Assembly: GCA_947044365.1 (NCBI GenBank)
Contig: OX345648.1
Span: 3,538,096 to 3,602,095 of the forward strand
Direction: 5' to 3'
Origin: Petrosia ficiformis
Lineage: Eukaryota > Porifera > Demospongiae > Haplosclerida > Petrosiidae
DNA: 64,000 bases
Part shown: positions 1 through 10,628 of the stretch, piece by piece
Numbering within the stretch: position 1 is the first letter of the stretch
Layout: each line of letters opens with the position of its first letter
Notes under the pieces: generated by a model
The model's input: the letters and a program-made list of their open reading frames with translations, nothing else
What the model was told of the DNA's origin: nothing
The model's database searches: none
Position numbers and translations under genes: made by a program

Positions 1-215
1 AAAATGTATGGGCCATTTTTTTCTGGGGTAACTTGTGTACTACTGTACTTTCTGATAACAGATAATTAAGTTTAGACACAACAAAAACATTGAATAATTT
101 TAGTTTCAAACTGATAAAAAATAAGTTTCAAAACATATTTCAATGCAACAACAGTTAATCCCAAGCTATCAGCTATCATCTTGGAGTCAGTACCAAAGAA
201 TCCATTATAAGACAA

Positions 216-1886
216 ATGTCAGTATCAAAGAACTCTACAAGACAAAAATCACAACAATGTGCCAGGAAAGACACATTTCAAGAAACCTCCCTTTCTACAA
301 GGTACTGTCTGAAATACAAAATTCAGTTAATTCATTCGAAGGGAGCACTATTGATGATGTGGGTGACGCTAACATATTATGTATATTGGTATAGTCTGAC
401 TGGTGAACAGTTCAACAGATATATACAAACTTTTTCAGGTAGTGAAGAGATCTACCTTTACCTACATCAAGTTCTTCTAATCCTAACTCCATTATTTGGC
501 TGGACTGGTGATGCTTGGATTGGAAGATATAAAGTTATTCTCTGCAGTTTGGTAGTTGGTCTTTCAGGATGCATAATTGTTAGTGTGCAGATAATAGTAT
601 CTAACTATCCATCACTAAATAAAATAACTATAGCATTGCTTTATATCAGTGAATTTATTATTTCATTGGCTATTACTGCTTTTCATGCAAACACTCTTCC
701 ATTCATTACTGATCAAATGATAGGAGCTTCAGGTGCCGAACTTAGTGCTGCAGTAGATTGGTATTTCTGGGTCGCGACTGTACCACTTGCAATGACTACA
801 GTCATTCGTTGTTACTGTGTCAATTTAACAAATACTGTAGTGTCTGTTTTCCTGTATACCATTGGGATAGCATTACCTTTCTCTAGCATTTTAGTATGTC
901 CACACTGGCTTATAACAGAGCCTCATATCTCTAAACCTATCAAACACATTGCCTCTGTACTCAATTTTGCGAGGAAGAATAAGTACCCTAGGAATCGTAG
1001 TGCCCTCACCTATTGGGAAGATACATTTCCTTCAAGACTTGATTTAGGAAAAGATAAATATGGTGGTCCATTTACAGAGGAAGGTGTAGAAAATGTAAAG
1101 ACATTCTTAATGCTAATACCTCTTATTTTTGTAAGCTCATTAGGAGGACTGGCTATACATGTCAATTCTCAAGATCTTCACATGAACAGAAACAATCTTG
1201 ATGTCCAGTGCATTTTAAGTAATGAAGATTTAATTGCAGCACTAATAATTGCGTTTGGAATCCCTTTCTTCCATTTAATACTGAAACCTATCTTTTTTAG
1301 GTATCTACATCGAATATCATTTTCAATGTTGAAAATAATAGGACTTGGTTTTGTGCTATACCTCATTGGATGTCTGTATTTATCATTTATTGAGTTCATA
1401 GGGCACAGAATGAATCCTAATGCAACCTGTCTGTTTGATGTACCAGTATCTGTCATCCCTATTGACTATGACTGGGCTTTACTCCCACTACTACTTAAAG
1501 GAATGGGAAGCATAATCGTTGGAATTACTTTAGTGAAATTCCTGATTGCTCAATCACCTCATCAGATAAAAGGGTTGCTATATGGTTGCTATTACGCATT
1601 CAATGGAATTGCGAAAGTGATTGGATACAACTTGTACCGTCCATTCAAACAGTTGTATCATACTACACCTAGCTGTGGGTTTTATTACTACATCACTCAA
1701 ACTATTATCTTGACAGTAATATTAATACTGTTCATTATTGTATCAAAATGGTACAAGTTACGAACGAGGAATAACCCAATTAATTTTACCTTGATAGTTG
1801 CAGAAAATATAAACCAAAAAGAACACACACAAAGTCTATCAGATTCATATGGAGCAACAGATGATAGTCTTATCATTAACAACTAA
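216..1886 (+). CDS. POT/PTR2-family (SLC15-like) oligopeptide transporter, copy 1
   Basis: A single uninterrupted reading frame of 556 codons with many hydrophobic segments, as expected for a 12-TM major-facilitator proton-coupled oligopeptide transporter of the plasma or lysosomal membrane. Seen in the sequence: the MFS loop 2-3 motif GWTGDAWIGRYK near residues 95-106; FITDQMIGASG near 162-172, which matches the POT signature region (FGADQ in SLC15 proteins); and the long cytosolic loop with [14 protein letters not shown] and KYGGPFTEEGVENVKT near 250-295, a hallmark of SLC15A3/A4-like proteins. It is clearly a paralogue of the 15.0-16.8 kb gene, nearly identical across that loop. The usual ExxER proton motif of TM1 is not evident, so transport could be atypical. 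The N-terminus is shorter and less convincing than in copy 2; a later start or a missed 5' exon is possible. No frame break was seen. Confidence 0.85.
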   Translation: MSVSKNSTRQKSQQCARKDTFQETSLSTRYCLKYKIQLIHSKGALLMMWVTLTYYVYWYSLTGEQFNRYIQTFSGSEEIYLYLHQVLLILTPLFGWTGDAWIGRYKVILCSLVVGLSGCIIVSVQIIVSNYPSLNKITIALLYISEFIISLAITAFHANTLPFITDQMIGASGAELSAAVDWYFWVATVPLAMTTVIRCYCVNLTNTVVSVFLYTIGIALPFSSILVCPHWLITEPHISKPIKHIASVLNFARKNKYPRNRSALTYWEDTFPSRLDLGKDKYGGPFTEEGVENVKTFLMLIPLIFVSSLGGLAIHVNSQDLHMNRNNLDVQCILSNEDLIAALIIAFGIPFFHLILKPIFFRYLHRISFSMLKIIGLGFVLYLIGCLYLSFIEFIGHRMNPNATCLFDVPVSVIPIDYDWALLPLLLKGMGSIIVGITLVKFLIAQSPHQIKGLLYGCYYAFNGIAKVIGYNLYRPFKQLYHTTPSCGFYYYITQTIILTVILILFIIVSKWYKLRTRNNPINFTLIVAENINQKEHTQSLSDSYGATDDSLIINN

Positions 1887-2470
1887 TATCATAATTATAA
1901 ACAACATATAAATTATATTTTGTATAATATACATATACTTATAGCTATATATAATATATATAATATAAATTATATAATAATTCCGATATTACAAAATTTC
2001 AAAGTAACCACAGGTTTTATAAAATCTGCCATTGACCACAGCAACCAAACTACAAGACTACCACACTCTCCTGGTCCAAATTCAAGACAAAGTTAGGGAA
2101 AGCTACAAACAGCTATAGTAGTTTTGTATTTCCAGAAATATATTCATTATAACACACCTACTTGTGCTATAAAAAATTTATAATCACCTCACTCTTGGGC
2201 CATAGGCCCTTTAGGTTTAGTTAACTAAAAGTCATATTGCCTTACTAAAAGGGATTTTAGTTATAGTAATCTAAAACACTAGTAAACAAGCACTTTGGTC
2301 ACGAGGTCGTAATTAATTATAATTCTGTAAATATAATTTAATATATACAATAGAATTATTTCACATGCTACAACACACACACATATCACACTACATGAGG
2401 TTCCTCATGTAGTGCTTAAATACTTGTTATTTCAACCATTTCTACAGTAACATTCTGTAAACAATCATTA
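1887..2470. other. AT-rich intergenic DNA with interspersed repeat
   Basis: No gene is visible. About 1995-2165 is a diverged inverted copy of 19190-19445: both share the stretch containing GACCACAGCAACCAAACTA and an end with AACACACCTAC. About 2216-2283 carries the AACTAAAA / ACTAAAAGG motif cluster also seen near 28.8-29.0, 51.3 and 60.9 kb. Confidence 0.5.
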
Positions 2471-2481
2471 TATCCTTACTG

Positions 2482-3612
2482 ATGAGTGATCATTTAGAAG
2501 AAAAAAAGAGGAGAAGGAGGAGGAGGAGGACACCGAGTCAGATGAGGACAAAGGATATGATTATGAGTTTGCTGACCCAGGTCTTTCTGATGATCAGATA
2601 CATGTATGTCCAATCTGTTGACATGTGGCTAGAAAAGCTTGTCAAGTTAATTGCTGTGGAAAGATCTTCTGTAATGGTTGTCTCGAGAAACTCAGGCAGT
2701 ACTCCGATGAATTCAAATGTCCTAACTGTCGTAAGAAGCTTGATGGAAGTATTTCAGAGATATTAGAATAGAGTGTGAGATATTCCATCTTAAAATCTAC
2801 TGTACCAACAAGAATAAAGGTTGCAGCTGGCAAGGAAATCTAAAAGATGTTGATACCCATATCAAAGAGTGTCCTAACCAACTAGTAACATGTGTAAATG
2901 CGATGATATAATGGAATGACATCGCCTCAAGTTTCACAATGTTTTTGAATGTCTTCAAAAAGATTACAGATGTCTTCACTGTAATGCTTGTGGAACATAC
3001 ATTGTAATGATAAGTTCACATCTTGAAGAGTGTCCCAATCTAGACTTGAAATGTCCTAATGAAGGTTGTAAATACAAAATTAAGCGTCAATATATGGGCT
3101 TTCATCTGCACAAAGCAGTGATAAAGCGTCCATATTATGATATAGGATGTCAAATGGAGATGAAAAGAGAAATGATGGATGAACATGTGGAAACTAGTAA
3201 CCATACACATCTTTAACTGGCAGTGAAGAAGATAAGAGAGATTACAGAGCAGCAACAGACTGTGATAAAGGGTTTGTAAAGCATGTAAGAGATGAAGACA
3301 AGTGGTATAATTCTGGATTTTATACTTCAACTGTTGGATATAAGTTACGCCTTATTTTATGTAGTGGTAATGGTAAAGGTACCCATGTCTCTTGTTTCGT
3401 CAACCTCATGCCAGGAGAATACGACGACACACTTCAGTGGCCATTCCAGGGAGAGGTTATGAAAATAAGAATCATTTAAAACAATCTATTCCATTTAATG
3501 ATGTAACACCAGAAAAATACAAGAACAGAAAGAAACAAGAAGACTATAAAATATGGGGTCTTACTAAGTTCATTCCTCATACTGATCTTGGTTTCAACTC
3601 CTCTACTGAATC
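2482..3612 (+). pseudogene. Decayed TRAF-type RING / zinc-finger / MATH gene
   Basis: Read across frames, the region gives in order: an acidic leader; a RING finger (CPIC, then NCCGKIFCNGCLEKL and CPNCR); TRAF-type zinc fingers (CTNKNKGCSWQGNL..HIKECPNQLVTC and HLEECPNLDLKCPNEGCKY); and a MATH/TRAF-C region (WYNSGFYTSTVGYKLRL, then CFVNLMPGEYDDTLQWPF, then WGLTKFIPH). This is the order of TRAF adaptors, which pass signals from membrane receptors. It is broken: a TGA at 2619-2621 follows directly after CPIC; the RING frame ends in TAG at 2769-2771 while the zinc fingers continue in another frame; there is a stop at 3214-3216 and at least two shifts inside the MATH part. The 3' end runs into an interspersed repeat near 3612. 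Short introns could explain one shift but not the stop inside the RING. Confidence 0.8.
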
Positions 3613-3756
3613 TCTGGTAATATATACATACAAGTTAAAATATACATATAACTTAGTATTTTATGACTAACAATACCTTTTAGATGCTCAGAAAGTGTCA
3701 TTAAAGTAGAGAACCGATGTGTATCAAAACTGGCAAAATCTTCATATTATTATTAT

Positions 3757-3980
3757 CAGAGTTTTTGATAAGTTTTGAAGCACGAGCCAAATTGGCTCAA
3801 AAATGGTAAATGTCTGCACCATTGGGAATACATCTTGAGCCAATTAACAAAGAGTTAATGCTGTTAGTGACAATATAATCATAATTAACTGCGCAACTGG
3901 CCCAAAGAAATAACTGTGCAGTGCCAAACAAGAAGCTCCTTGGGCCAATGGTGCGCCATATGAGCTTATCAAAAACACTG
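3757..3980. mobile_element. 224-bp MITE in a TTA repeat
   Basis: Terminal inverted repeats of about 15 bp: CAGAGTTTTTGATAAG on the left and CTTATCAAAAACACTG on the right. It sits in an ATT/TTA repeat, which makes the target duplication ambiguous. The related sequence at 58.32 kb reads straight through the same ATT run without the element, so it is an empty site. Confidence 0.7.
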
Positions 3981-4611
3981 ATTATTATTATTATTCACTA
4001 TTATGCATGAAAATAGATTTCTACGTTTCTGGAGCTATTAAAGTACAAAGTTTTGGCACAAACACAAATTTATTTTAAGTTAAATTCAGGGGAACAAACT
4101 TCGTATTGTTCTGTTTCTTGACCTAGACAACGGATACTTTCAGTCAATAACAGCAACCTACTTACAATAGGATGCCATTTGTCAACCCATAAAACACACC
4201 CAATAATTTGAAGATGGATATGGATATCAGATGGTGTTCTACATTATACGTATTTACTTAGCCAATATACGCAGAATAAACACTAAGATTATCTTCCACA
4301 AATAAGCAAAATTTGTAAACCCAGATGATACTGAACTGTTCATATACAAGCAGTATAACTGAATGTGCTTCTGTACTGATGTGTTAGTTGATCACAGTCA
4401 GATAAGAAATTTCATTACAATTATGCCACTAACTCATTGTATATAATAATTTTTATTAATCAGTCAGTATATTACTGATATCATCAGTGTACTAGTTATT
4501 TTATACTGTATATGATATTATATATATATATATATCAATGCTGTAAATGAAACAGAATAGTCATCACGTTTTTGATAACAATTTACCGAGTTATTTAAAA
4601 ATAGAATCAAA

Positions 4612-4905
4612 ACAAGAATAATAAAAAACATTTTAAAAAATGAAAGAGTATGTAGGGATATACATGTATATCAAAACAGAAAAAAAAACACAGAAACAAG
4701 ATAGCTTTGGCAACAAAATGAAATACCACTTCCAAATAACAACCCTACATAAGTATAGACAGCTGGAGTAAAGACAAAACACAAAGAAGCGATACTTATG
4801 TACAGTTGTTATGTGAAGTAGTATTTCATTTTGTTGCCAAAGCCATCTTGTTCCTGTGCTTTTTTCTGTTTTGATATATATCCCTACATACTCTTTTATT
4901 ATTCT
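4612..4905. mobile_element. Foldback MITE, family A copy 1
   Basis: Long inverted arms. AGAGTATGTAGGGATATA on the left pairs with TATATCCCTACATACTCT on the right, and AGCTTTGGCAACAAAATGAA pairs with its near complement around 4831-4850. The ends carry AAGAATAAT / ATTATTCTT. Relatives lie near 35.5-35.76 kb and 44.45-44.66 kb, and a short deleted remnant at 58925-58962. No coding capacity. Confidence 0.75.
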
Positions 4906-5125
4906 TTATGATATAAATTAACAGTTTGAGTATACAGTCTTGGAGAGGTATCTTGCAAGCTCTCTAATGCTTACCAACAATGATAATGGGACAGTTCTGG
5001 TTCATCTACTCCTGTTCTTAGCAATAAAGCTGTTAAGAGTGTGGTTGTGTTTTATATTCAACCAAGTATGCAGTCCTTTAGACATGTAGAAACAGGAATT
5101 GTTGTAGGAGGGGTAGACAAAATTA

Positions 5126-5461
5126 GGCCTGGGTGTAATATAGCAGCGATAGTGTGACTAGCATATTATCGTTTATGTTACTATCACAACAGCGATAGCT
5201 AAAAACTACTATAGCAATAGTGGACATGCAGTTATGGGCATGTGCATTTGACATTGTCTCACCTCAACATACCCACAACTATAGAATGAGAAATAAATTT
5301 TGACAAATTGGATGAATTCTGTTAGAGGCCTCTAACAGTGCTGTATGTGAGTACTTATCAGAATCTTTATCCAAATTTTTGTTTTACTATCGTGATGGTA
5401 TTCACTGTCATTCAAGTATCTATTAGATATCATGATAGGTCAAATTTCACTATCGCCCAGC
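5126..5461. mobile_element. Degenerate hAT-like element (weak)
   Basis: The left end TAGGCCTGGGTG resembles the 15-bp end of the clear hAT element at 5953, and the right end has TATCGCCCAGC. The interior is rich in GCGATAG / CTATCG motifs. The flanking 8-mers match only partly, so the boundaries are tentative. Confidence 0.4.
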
Positions 5462-5479
5462 AAACAAATAAGAGTAGAT

Positions 5480-5580
5480 AAAACAGGAGAAGATGAACCA
5501 GATTATGTGTATTATGTGAGACTATTAAGTCTCACATAATACACATAATGATTTATATCTGGTTCATCTTCTCCTGTTTT
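5480..5580. repeat. Near-perfect foldback, arms about 48 bp
   Basis: AAAACAGGAGAAGATGAACC at the left end is the exact complement of the right end, and ATGTGTATTATGTGAGACT pairs with AGTCTCACATAATACACAT across a 5-nt centre. No ORF. Probably a foldback element or a recent palindromic duplication. Confidence 0.8.
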
Positions 5581-5952
5581 ATATTTCAAATATGAATGAC
5601 AATAGTTAGAGAAGAGTACTACATGTACATGTAATTACTACACAAAGTATGAGCAGACATAACTATGTCAGGAAACTGGGAAGTTATAAACTGGTATATC
5701 TGAAATATAAAACATATCAACAACACTACAGTTTTACTTACTAATACACTGAACTGAAGTAATGGATTCATACTAAAAAGAACATGAAAGATAAAAGAAA
5801 ATGTTGTCCAAACCAGAATTATAATGTGGGTGGCCATTTTTTTTTCCGTGCCATCTCTACATAAGGGTACTATGGTACTCTCTGATAGTACTTGTTACAC
5901 TAGATGTGTTGGTTCAGGAATCGATGTCTTGAGAAACATAGGTAGTAACTAG

Positions 5953-6758
5953 TAGGCCTGGGCGATATATCGATACCTACGATACTATCGATAGTAAATA
6001 CGTATCGATACACGTACAGAGCGCTATCGAGAGTATCTTCACGCCCACATTGAGAGCGCATGCGCATGCGCAATCGTAAAACACATGCTAAAAAAATTCC
6101 ACAAGATGGCGACTTCAGATCTGTTAAAGTTGGCTAAGTTGGCTAATTTGTTGCCTCTATCAAATGCTTCTAGTGAGGTTTGGAAGTTTTACGGATTTAA
6201 GAATGATGGAGGTAAAATTGTTGATGGTGATAAGGTGAGTAGCTACAAAATTTTAGTTAATAAAAGTATTTATTATCATGTTTGTTTTACAGGTGTATTG
6301 TGTAATTTGTGAGCCTCATCGCCAGTTAAAATATTGTGGAAACACTACTAATCTATTCTCACATTTAAAAAACAAACATCCTCGTGTATATAGTATTCTT
6401 CAAAAACCAAAGCAATCTACTGAAGCTAGTTCAAGTTGCAGTAGCAAGCCACCACAGAGTATCAACAGATGGTTTGCTAATCAGGAAAAACTACGACCAG
6501 ATAGCCCACGTGCAAAAGAACTGTCAAAGAGTGTGGGATATTTTATTGCCAAAGATATGATGCCACTTAATGTGGTCCATGTTTTCTCCATGATAACTTA
6601 CAATGATAAATTAATAATTATGTACCAAATGTGTGGAATTAAGTTGTTTTCAAAAATCTTTTAAAATATTTTATTATAATGGCAATACATAAACAATATT
6701 GTGATACTCAAATTAGGTATTGTGATATGCAAATATAATTAGGTATCGCCCAGGCCTA
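5953..6758 (+). mobile_element. Non-autonomous hAT transposon with 8-bp TSD
   Basis: Both ends carry the 15-bp inverted repeat TAGGCCTGGGCGATA. The element is flanked by an exact 8-bp direct repeat GTAACTAG (5945-5952 and 6759-6766), the target-site size typical of hAT transposases. It is 806 bp long and holds only the N-terminal BED-finger part of a hAT transposase-like gene; the catalytic RNase-H-like region is absent. It lies just past the last MTO1 exon I could find. Confidence 0.9.
6085..6664 (+). CDS. BED-type zinc-finger ORF inside the hAT element (spliced)
   Basis: Exon 1 is 6085-6234 (50 codons) and exon 2 is 6293-6664; a 58-bp intron with GTGAGT donor and TTTTACAG acceptor joins them in phase 0. 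The product would be 173 residues. A BED-like zinc finger is visible just after the junction (CVIC, then GNTTNLFSHLKNKHP, giving C-x2-C and H-x4-H), followed by a Ser/Pro-rich stretch and RWFANQEKLRPDSPRAKELSKSVGYFIAKDMMPLNVV, which resembles the start of ZBED/hAT proteins. The transposase catalytic domain and dimerisation tail are missing, so it may bind DNA but cannot transpose by itself. It could be a relic rather than an expressed protein. Confidence 0.65.
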
Positions 6759-6859
6759 GTAACTAGTAATTGATTATTGAGCTTAAATACATCCTAATCT
6801 AGAATTATAGCCCAGAGGATCCCAGGAGCCCCATGTATATATAATCTGGCTACATGTAC

Positions 6860-9800
6860 CTTAGTAAGTTTAGTCCATTCTCAATTCTCTCTTTCATACA
6901 CTGTGTAATTTTCATACGAGTATCACTTACACATCCAATAGAATAACCTAATGAAAAATATATTTATACATGCACATCATCTACAATGACAGCTCTCAAT
7001 CACCTTTCTCTGTTAGTCTCATATCAGCATTATCTGGTCTCAGAGTTAACCGATGTTCAGCACGACTATAATTAATAATGTACATGAAATTGATTTAGGT
7101 ACAGTATAATATTTAGTAGTATGTACATGTACTTGCATTGTGTACATGAAATGTCTCTACTATGGAGTACATGTACGTATGTACATTATAAGGTTGGGTG
7201 ATATACATGTAGCTTAGATGATACTGCATTAGGTACTTGATGTGGCTATTGCAATATTGCACATGATTATGCATACAAAAACTAGACGTAAACTGAAACT
7301 TTGGTGGTATTATTTCTCCTCCTAACAGACAGTAACAATGTGTATGAAAGCTAATTTATACGTTATATGCATGTTGTATCACATGCAGTAAGATAGCAAT
7401 AGTATTTTTGTTTGTGATATGATAAATTGGTGATAGTGTAATACTGTGTAAATACATGTAAGGTAGCAATATGAATACTACTGAATAGATTATGTGTATG
7501 CGCCTCAGTATATGTATTGTATAGTCTATTGCTGAAATATAAGGGTGGTGGCATGCTTATGTGCACAGGTTGTAAGGGCAGTAGGGCACACAGTATTTCT
7601 TTGAGCGTGCACAAAAAATGCTAGTGACAGCTACAATGCCATGGAACTGAAGCTATAAAGTATAACTTGCAATAACTTAACACAACAGCATACTGTACTA
7701 CCAGGCTATAAGTACCTTGTAAACATTCGATAAGGTTCAGTGGTTCCTAATGTTGTTAAGTCATCTATCAAAACTCCAATATATGCTTCTGAACGATCCA
7801 GAGTAAATGAGTCTTGATTTCTTACAAATAATGCAGCATTGATTCCAGCAATTATACCCTGTAGTAGAAGATATAAGAGCAGTCATTCGATGGCCATGGC
7901 TACAGGGTTTATACAGTAGTGGGGGAACTCAATGCGGAGGGTGAATCCCAAACAACACCTCTCCAGGTTTTGGGAGTTTTACCTCGGCATTGAGTTTTCC
8001 CCTCCATATTTTTGTAGCTACTGTACTTTGAATGTAGTTCAGTGTTTGGAGGTTATTTTTAAGCTTCTAAAAAATGTCTGAACTCAAGTGTTTTCAGAGA
8101 CACGCGTGTGGAAATGTGGAGCTGCTGTTGGACATTTTGACATACATATTTTAACCATTCTTGTCCTGTACCTCATACATAGCTCAGTTTCAAATATACT
8201 GAAAATTCGATAAATTACTGCATGACTGGCTGTTTCCACACCACTGATTACAAATTATAAACATGAGTCTAAAACTCTTTCCTATATGTGTACTTGGAAT
8301 TATAATGCACTAACTTGTGCAGCAGCCTCTTCATATCCTGTAGTTCCATTAATTTGACCAGCAAGAAAAAGACCTTCAACTAATTTAGTCTCTAGTGACG
8401 GTTTTAGTTGTCTTGGGTCTACATAATTATACTCCACTCCATAACCTATAAAATACAATATAATCAGACATGTTCATCACTTTCATATAGGGGATGGGGT
8501 CATTCATCCAACCAACCCACGGATTTGTTTACCAATATGCACACCATGATAAACCTGTATATCGTCCCTTGATAAATTTTCTAAATGAAGGCCTGAAAGG
8601 TCTCTTTGAATGTATAATAAATATTCTTTATAAAAGAATATTTCGACCTGAAGGCCTTTTTCAGCTAGAATGACTAAGTAAATTTATAGTTTCCTATATA
8701 TGATTACATAGAATGATGGTACAACAGAGGTGGATAGATGGAGCTTAAAAGATCCTATAAACTGTCATTCTAGCCTTCAGGTCAAAACATTCTTTTATAA
8801 AGAATATTTTATTGTGTTATTATACGTTCAAAGAAACCTTTATGGAATTACAATCAGGTACATGTATATTCAGAAGAGGTCATAAACTCACAATAGAATG
8901 TACTTACGAAAATAACCTAATAATCATTTGAATGCTTGCTATTTGGCCATCTAGTACAGTGTAGTATACTATTTCACTGCACTAACCACAGTTACTGTAC
9001 TAAGCAATGGAATGTGAAATATTTTCCAGTCACATCTCTTAAACTATACTAACCACATTGGACCATGGAACTATTCTCCAGTCCTTTAATACATTTTAGT
9101 AGTCGTTGTTGATGTTCAATAGGAAGGGTACAGGAGAGACCCTGCGGATATACTGTATGTGTCTCAAGACCTGGAGACAGTGAAGAATACACATTCTTGA
9201 GGTGGATGGCAAAAAAAAAAAAAAAACACCAAACAGAAGGAGTATAGTAATCATTGTGCACTGTACAAATGTTTTATTCTGCAATACAGCTACAAGCCCA
9301 AGTACAATATACTGTACAGTATTGTAGTATACTGAATTGTACTGTACTGAACAGGTACTGTACATTATACAATATATATACATGTACATGTACAGTAGAT
9401 GACTTGTTTTTGTTCTAATAATCATTGGCAAAGGTCGTTATCAAAATCTGATCAGTTACATTCAGTATTAATTTACCCAATTATTTAGGGCTTTTCAAAA
9501 TTTTAGGCAAAAAAATTGAATGTTTGGTGCATAATGAAATCATTAGACTTTATATACATCGTGTATATATAATTATAGTACTACACAAGTACATGTATGT
9601 AGACTAGCGGTAAGGTTCTGTTATAGTATCATAGTATTGTAGTATAATACCATATATGCTCTAATTATTATGTAGTATAATACCATTATGCTCTAATTAT
9701 TATGTAGTATAATACCATATATGGTCTAATTATTATGTAGTATAATACCATATACACATGTATGCTCTAATTATTATGTAGTATAATACCATATATGGTC

Positions 9801-10597
9801 TAATTATTATTATTTCGTGTGCTTATATGAAGAATGAGCTGGCTTTTGTGTGACAAGTAAACTAATAGAAGTTATCTTATACAGACTCAATCATAAATAG
9901 TACGACACTTCTATACTTAAACCTAAGTTCCCTTGATCTTGTGATGCAAATTAAAACTGTTGGAGATAGTCTACACACCTCTCCTACACTATAAACTGTT
10001 TCATGTTAATGTGTTGAACAGTAAAAGCTGATATCATTTCAAAACACATATATAGAGAGAACCATAGCATATAAAATTACTATACATGTTGAAATATGTG
10101 CGTACTATGAAAAGATATGTATATGATTAATTCATACTAGGATTTTGTGTGGGGTGGGGTGTGCATGGGGAAGCTTGTGTGAAGGCACATTATCAACCCC
10201 ACAAAATTCTTTAAATCTAGGCTCTCTAAGGTTCTGTAGCTGATGATATTAAGAATGTTCTTGAGGTGTAAAAACAATCACTACATGTAGGTATATGCAT
10301 ACTGTATTAGTATGTACATGTATATGTATATGATTACTAAGTATACTGCATGTATTATGATTTGTAGCCTAATAAGACACAGCAATTACATAATTATAAC
10401 ATTTAACCTTCTGGCTCTAACCAAATCTGGTGATTTTTTCCCTTGAAACGAATAACCTTGCTCTCAATTGATGGACAATACCTATGTCAAAATGAAGACT
10501 TATAATTATATATTAATTATTATTTATCATATATAATAGCTAAGTTTATTTATAATGCTTTTTGTTTGACTAATAAGCCACCTCGGCTTCCACCGTC

Positions 10598-10628
<31 letters not shown>

